DNA of 64,000 nt from Mycobacterium sp. MS1601 (GTDB taxonomy: Bacteria; Actinomycetota; Actinomycetes; Mycobacteriales; Mycobacteriaceae): positions 248,001-312,000 of the forward strand of contig NZ_CP019420.1 of assembly GCF_001984215.1 (NCBI RefSeq), written 5' to 3'. The notes under the pieces were generated by a model. It was given only the letters and a program-made list of their open reading frames with translations. It made no database searches and was not told where the DNA came from. Positions 61,656-64,000 of this stretch are shown piece after piece (positions within the stretch are counted from its first letter, which is position 1; every line of letters starts with the position of its first letter). Made by a program: the position numbers and the translations under genes.

Positions 61656-63518
61656 GTGTCGACGGTCAAACAGGTCTGTCTTGGTGTTGCTGCCGCGGGT
61701 GTGATCGCCGGCGCGGGCACCGTGTTGGCTACCGGCGTCGCCTACGCCGACACCACCACCGATAGCGGGTCGTCCGCGTCGGCAAGCGCCGATTCCCCCG
61801 GCGGTGAGAGCTCCTCGGAACGCAGCGCCACCCGCACGGAGAAGAAAGAGAACGAGGAAAAGAACGACGACGACGACACATCGGCCTCCGACGATGTGTC
61901 GAAGTCGAGCACCACGTCGCCGGAGCCCGACGACGACTCCGACGACACGCCGTCGAGGACCTTCGGTTCCACCAACACCTCCGATGACGACCAGGGCGCC
62001 GACGACGACTCCGATGCATCGACGTCGGAGGACCTGACGAACGAGGACACCGCCGCTATCGAGGACACCGCAGCTGAGCCTGTGCAGCCGGCGGTGCTCA
62101 CGCGCGAGGAGATCAAGGCCGCCCAGGCTCCCCAGCGCAAGCAGCGCGATCTGCCATTGCCGTTGCTGCCCACCACACCCGCCGCCCCGGCTGTCACCAC
62201 CACCGCGGCCGCTGAGCGCAACCGCGCCGCCACCACCGCTGACGTCACCGCGACCGCCGTGGATCCCACCAAGCAACGTGTCCTGGTGATCGGTGTGGAC
62301 GGCACCAACCTGAGCCGGGTGTTGGACAATCCGGCCAACACGAACTTCTGGGAGTTGATGCAGACCGGCACCACCGGCGCGGCCTCCATCGTCGGACACA
62401 CGACGATCTCCAACCCGTCCTGGACCGCCATCCTGACCGGCGTCTGGGACAACAAGAGTGGCGTGATCAACAACGTCTTCACCCCCTCGACCTACAACCG
62501 CTGGCCCACGGTGTTCAACCAGCTCGAGGAGTACAACCCGAACATCAAGACCAAGGCAATCGCGGATTGGAAAGTGGTCGCCGACATCGCCGGGGCAGGT
62601 TCCACCCCGGCCGACGAGGTGATCTACATCCCGCAAGGCCCCAACGACCCGGTGTACGCAGCGGCCGACGCCGCCGTCACCGCCGAGACGGTGAAGTCCA
62701 TCCTGGGCACCGATCCTGGCTACGAGAACGTCCCGAACTTCATGTTCACCTACATGACCGGGGTCGACGAGGCCGGACATCTGTACGGCGGGGCCTCGAC
62801 GCAGTACGCGCAGGCCATCGAAAGGGCCAACGTCAACGTCGGGCTGATCCTCGACGCGGTCGCCGCACGTGAAGCCGCGACCTGCGCCGCCGGTCCGAGC
62901 ACGTGCGAGGACTGGACCATCATCATGGTGACCGACCATGGTCACCAGCCGCAGCAGGGTTTCGGCCACGGCTTCCAATCCCCCGACGAGACATCGACGT
63001 TCGTGATCGTCGACGGCCCGGACTTCGATGACGCGAAGATGAACCTGAAGTACTCGATTGTCGACGTCACCCCCACGGTGGTGAGCCTGTTCGGGCTCGG
63101 CCCCCGCGGCGACGCCGACGGTGTGCCGCTGACCGATCTGACGGGCAGCCAAGTCGACCCGGTGAATCTGCGTCAGGCCCTACAGGACGCCATCGACATG
63201 TACGGATGGCCGGATATCCAGACGAACGTGGCGTTGAGCCTGCGCACTGTCTTCGCCACCATCCCTTACTACGTGGACACCTTCACCGCCGACATCACGT
63301 CACAGTTGCAGGCCATCGCCGGACAGGGGATCTTCCTGGTCAGTGATGTCGCCGCCATCGCGGTGTTCCCCGTGGAGCTGATCGGCGACGCGCTGTACGC
63401 GGTGACCAACGCGATCGCCCAGGTGGTGGCACGACTGACCGGGATCGACGGGGCTGGGCCGTTGCTGCCGTCGAGCGCTGACCGCGACGGTCAGCCGTAC
63501 CCGTGGATCGTCGTGTAG
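61656..63518 (+). CDS. exported phosphodiesterase/nucleotide-pyrophosphatase-like protein
   Basis: A 620-residue protein. The signal peptide ends near ATGVAYA (residues 26-32). Residues 33-140 are low-complexity, rich in Asp, Ser, Thr and Glu. The catalytic domain of the alkaline-phosphatase superfamily starts at VIGVDGTN (D215). The nucleophile region is TISNPSWTAILTG (S252 by alignment with type I phosphodiesterases), and further metal ligands lie in VDEAGHLYG and VTDHGHQP. It should hydrolyse phosphate di- or monoesters outside the cell. The last 100 residues are hydrophobic and lack assignment. Confidence 0.83.
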   Translation: MSTVKQVCLGVAAAGVIAGAGTVLATGVAYADTTTDSGSSASASADSPGGESSSERSATRTEKKENEEKNDDDDTSASDDVSKSSTTSPEPDDDSDDTPSRTFGSTNTSDDDQGADDDSDASTSEDLTNEDTAAIEDTAAEPVQPAVLTREEIKAAQAPQRKQRDLPLPLLPTTPAAPAVTTTAAAERNRAATTADVTATAVDPTKQRVLVIGVDGTNLSRVLDNPANTNFWELMQTGTTGAASIVGHTTISNPSWTAILTGVWDNKSGVINNVFTPSTYNRWPTVFNQLEEYNPNIKTKAIADWKVVADIAGAGSTPADEVIYIPQGPNDPVYAAADAAVTAETVKSILGTDPGYENVPNFMFTYMTGVDEAGHLYGGASTQYAQAIERANVNVGLILDAVAAREAATCAAGPSTCEDWTIIMVTDHGHQPQQGFGHGFQSPDETSTFVIVDGPDFDDAKMNLKYSIVDVTPTVVSLFGLGPRGDADGVPLTDLTGSQVDPVNLRQALQDAIDMYGWPDIQTNVALSLRTVFATIPYYVDTFTADITSQLQAIAGQGIFLVSDVAAIAVFPVELIGDALYAVTNAIAQVVARLTGIDGAGPLLPSSADRDGQPYPWIVV

Positions 63519-63534
63519 ATCCTGCTACCACCCG

Positions 63535-64000
63535 TTATGGGTGGCGGTTGGCCCAGCCGTCGTCGTTGTAGGTCAGCAGCCGTATCTCGCGGTCCCAGGC
63601 GCGGACCCGCAGACGGTCGAGTCCCCTGCGCACGCCCATGGCACCGATACCGCCGAACAGGACGATGGTGGTCCAGCCGACCCAGGCGATGCCCAGCGCG
63701 CTGAGTTCGGCGTCCAGGGGTTGCAGTGGAGCGCTGACCACCTCGTTGTCGGTGTCCAACCAGATGGTCAGTGGCGCACCGGTTTCGACGGTGGCGGGGC
63801 TGATGATCTGCTCGGTGCGAACCTTGTTGCCGTCCGCCCACTGAACGGTGACAGACGCCGCGGAGTCGAAGTCGGTGGGGAACCCGGTGCTGCCGCGTAC
63901 CACCGTCGCCTGCACCGAATGCCGCGTCTGTGCCTGCTCGGTAACAGCATGCATGCGCTCCGTGTAGGTCTGGTGGTGCAGCTGCATGGCAAGTGGTATC
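63535..64000 (-). CDS. Rv1733c-type membrane protein, 5' end cut by the window
   Basis: The C-terminal 155 residues of a protein that continues beyond the right edge; the frame stays open through base 64000. Features match Rv1733c-like proteins: an extracytoplasmic part with VQATVVRGS, VQWADGNKVRTEQI and TGAPLTIWLDTDNEVVSAPL, then one membrane helix (VGWTTIVLFGGIGAMGV) and a short basic tail ending after WANRHP. The first membrane helix should lie outside the window. The function is unknown. Confidence 0.75.
   Translation of the reverse strand, partial: IPLAMQLHHQTYTERMHAVTEQAQTRHSVQATVVRGSTGFPTDFDSAASVTVQWADGNKVRTEQIISPATVETGAPLTIWLDTDNEVVSAPLQPLDAELSALGIAWVGWTTIVLFGGIGAMGVRRGLDRLRVRAWDREIRLLTYNDDGWANRHP

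Noticed and set aside
61623..63152. 509-codon open frame opposite the phosphodiesterase-like gene
   Set aside because: The low-complexity glycine/valine/arginine runs are a shadow of the Asp/Ser-rich plus-strand region; no family motif is present.

Overview
The window is high-GC actinobacterial DNA, most probably from an environmental, fast-growing Mycobacterium (Mycolicibacterium). Supporting signs are frequent GTG starts, ATGA/GTGA gene overlaps, F420-type luciferase-like oxidoreductases, a PE-PPE-domain exported protein, an Rv1733c-type membrane protein, and gene order recalled from M. tuberculosis: hisN-fadE24-fadE23, an orphan response regulator next to nuoA-N, and a TetR / phosphotransferase / Rv3169-like / amine oxidase block. 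Family and synteny calls come from reading the sequence, not from database searches.

Layout. 1-5.9 kb: hisN, an acyl-CoA dehydrogenase pair, then an aldo/keto reductase and an AcuI/YhdH-type reductase on the minus strand. 6.0-13.6 kb: a tightly packed catabolic operon behind a near-perfect 20-bp palindrome. It encodes a homogentisate-dioxygenase-like cupin, alpha/beta hydrolase, class III CoA-transferase, frameshifted HMG-CoA-lyase-like gene, TetR regulator, acyl-CoA dehydrogenase, APH-type kinase and a small DUF6285/LvaB-like protein. The last three genes resemble the LvaC/LvaA/LvaB module that moves a hydroxyl by phosphorylation and elimination on 4-hydroxyacyl-CoA. 13.7-30.1 kb: a YceI protein, the response regulator and the complete 14-gene complex I operon, preceded by a CRP-like site.

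30.1-43.8 kb: several TetR-controlled units (SDRs, phosphotransferase, Rv3169-like protein), an F420 oxidoreductase, flavin amine oxidase, PE-PPE protein, membrane protein, hydrolase, SRPBCC protein and a PepD/HtrA protease with a direct-repeat site upstream. 44.1-52.4 kb: a self-contained sugar or polyol operon (DeoR repressor, FGGY kinase, complete ABC importer, SDR dehydrogenase, BtpA/SgcQ protein). A 61-bp tandem repeat lies between the binding-protein gene and the first permease gene.

52.5-64 kb: a TetR/P450 pair; a yybP-ykoY manganese riboswitch ahead of a TMEM165/GDT1-family exporter, with a possible 8-codon leader ORF in its expression platform; a DsbA-like thiol oxidoreductase, a DUF4239 protein, a FetB-like permease, a MarR regulator whose operator candidate touches its own start codon, an SDR, another F420 oxidoreductase, a LAS-type exported peptidase-like protein, an exported phosphodiesterase-like protein and a truncated Rv1733c-type gene at the right edge. 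No tRNA, rRNA, insertion sequence or CRISPR array was recognised.
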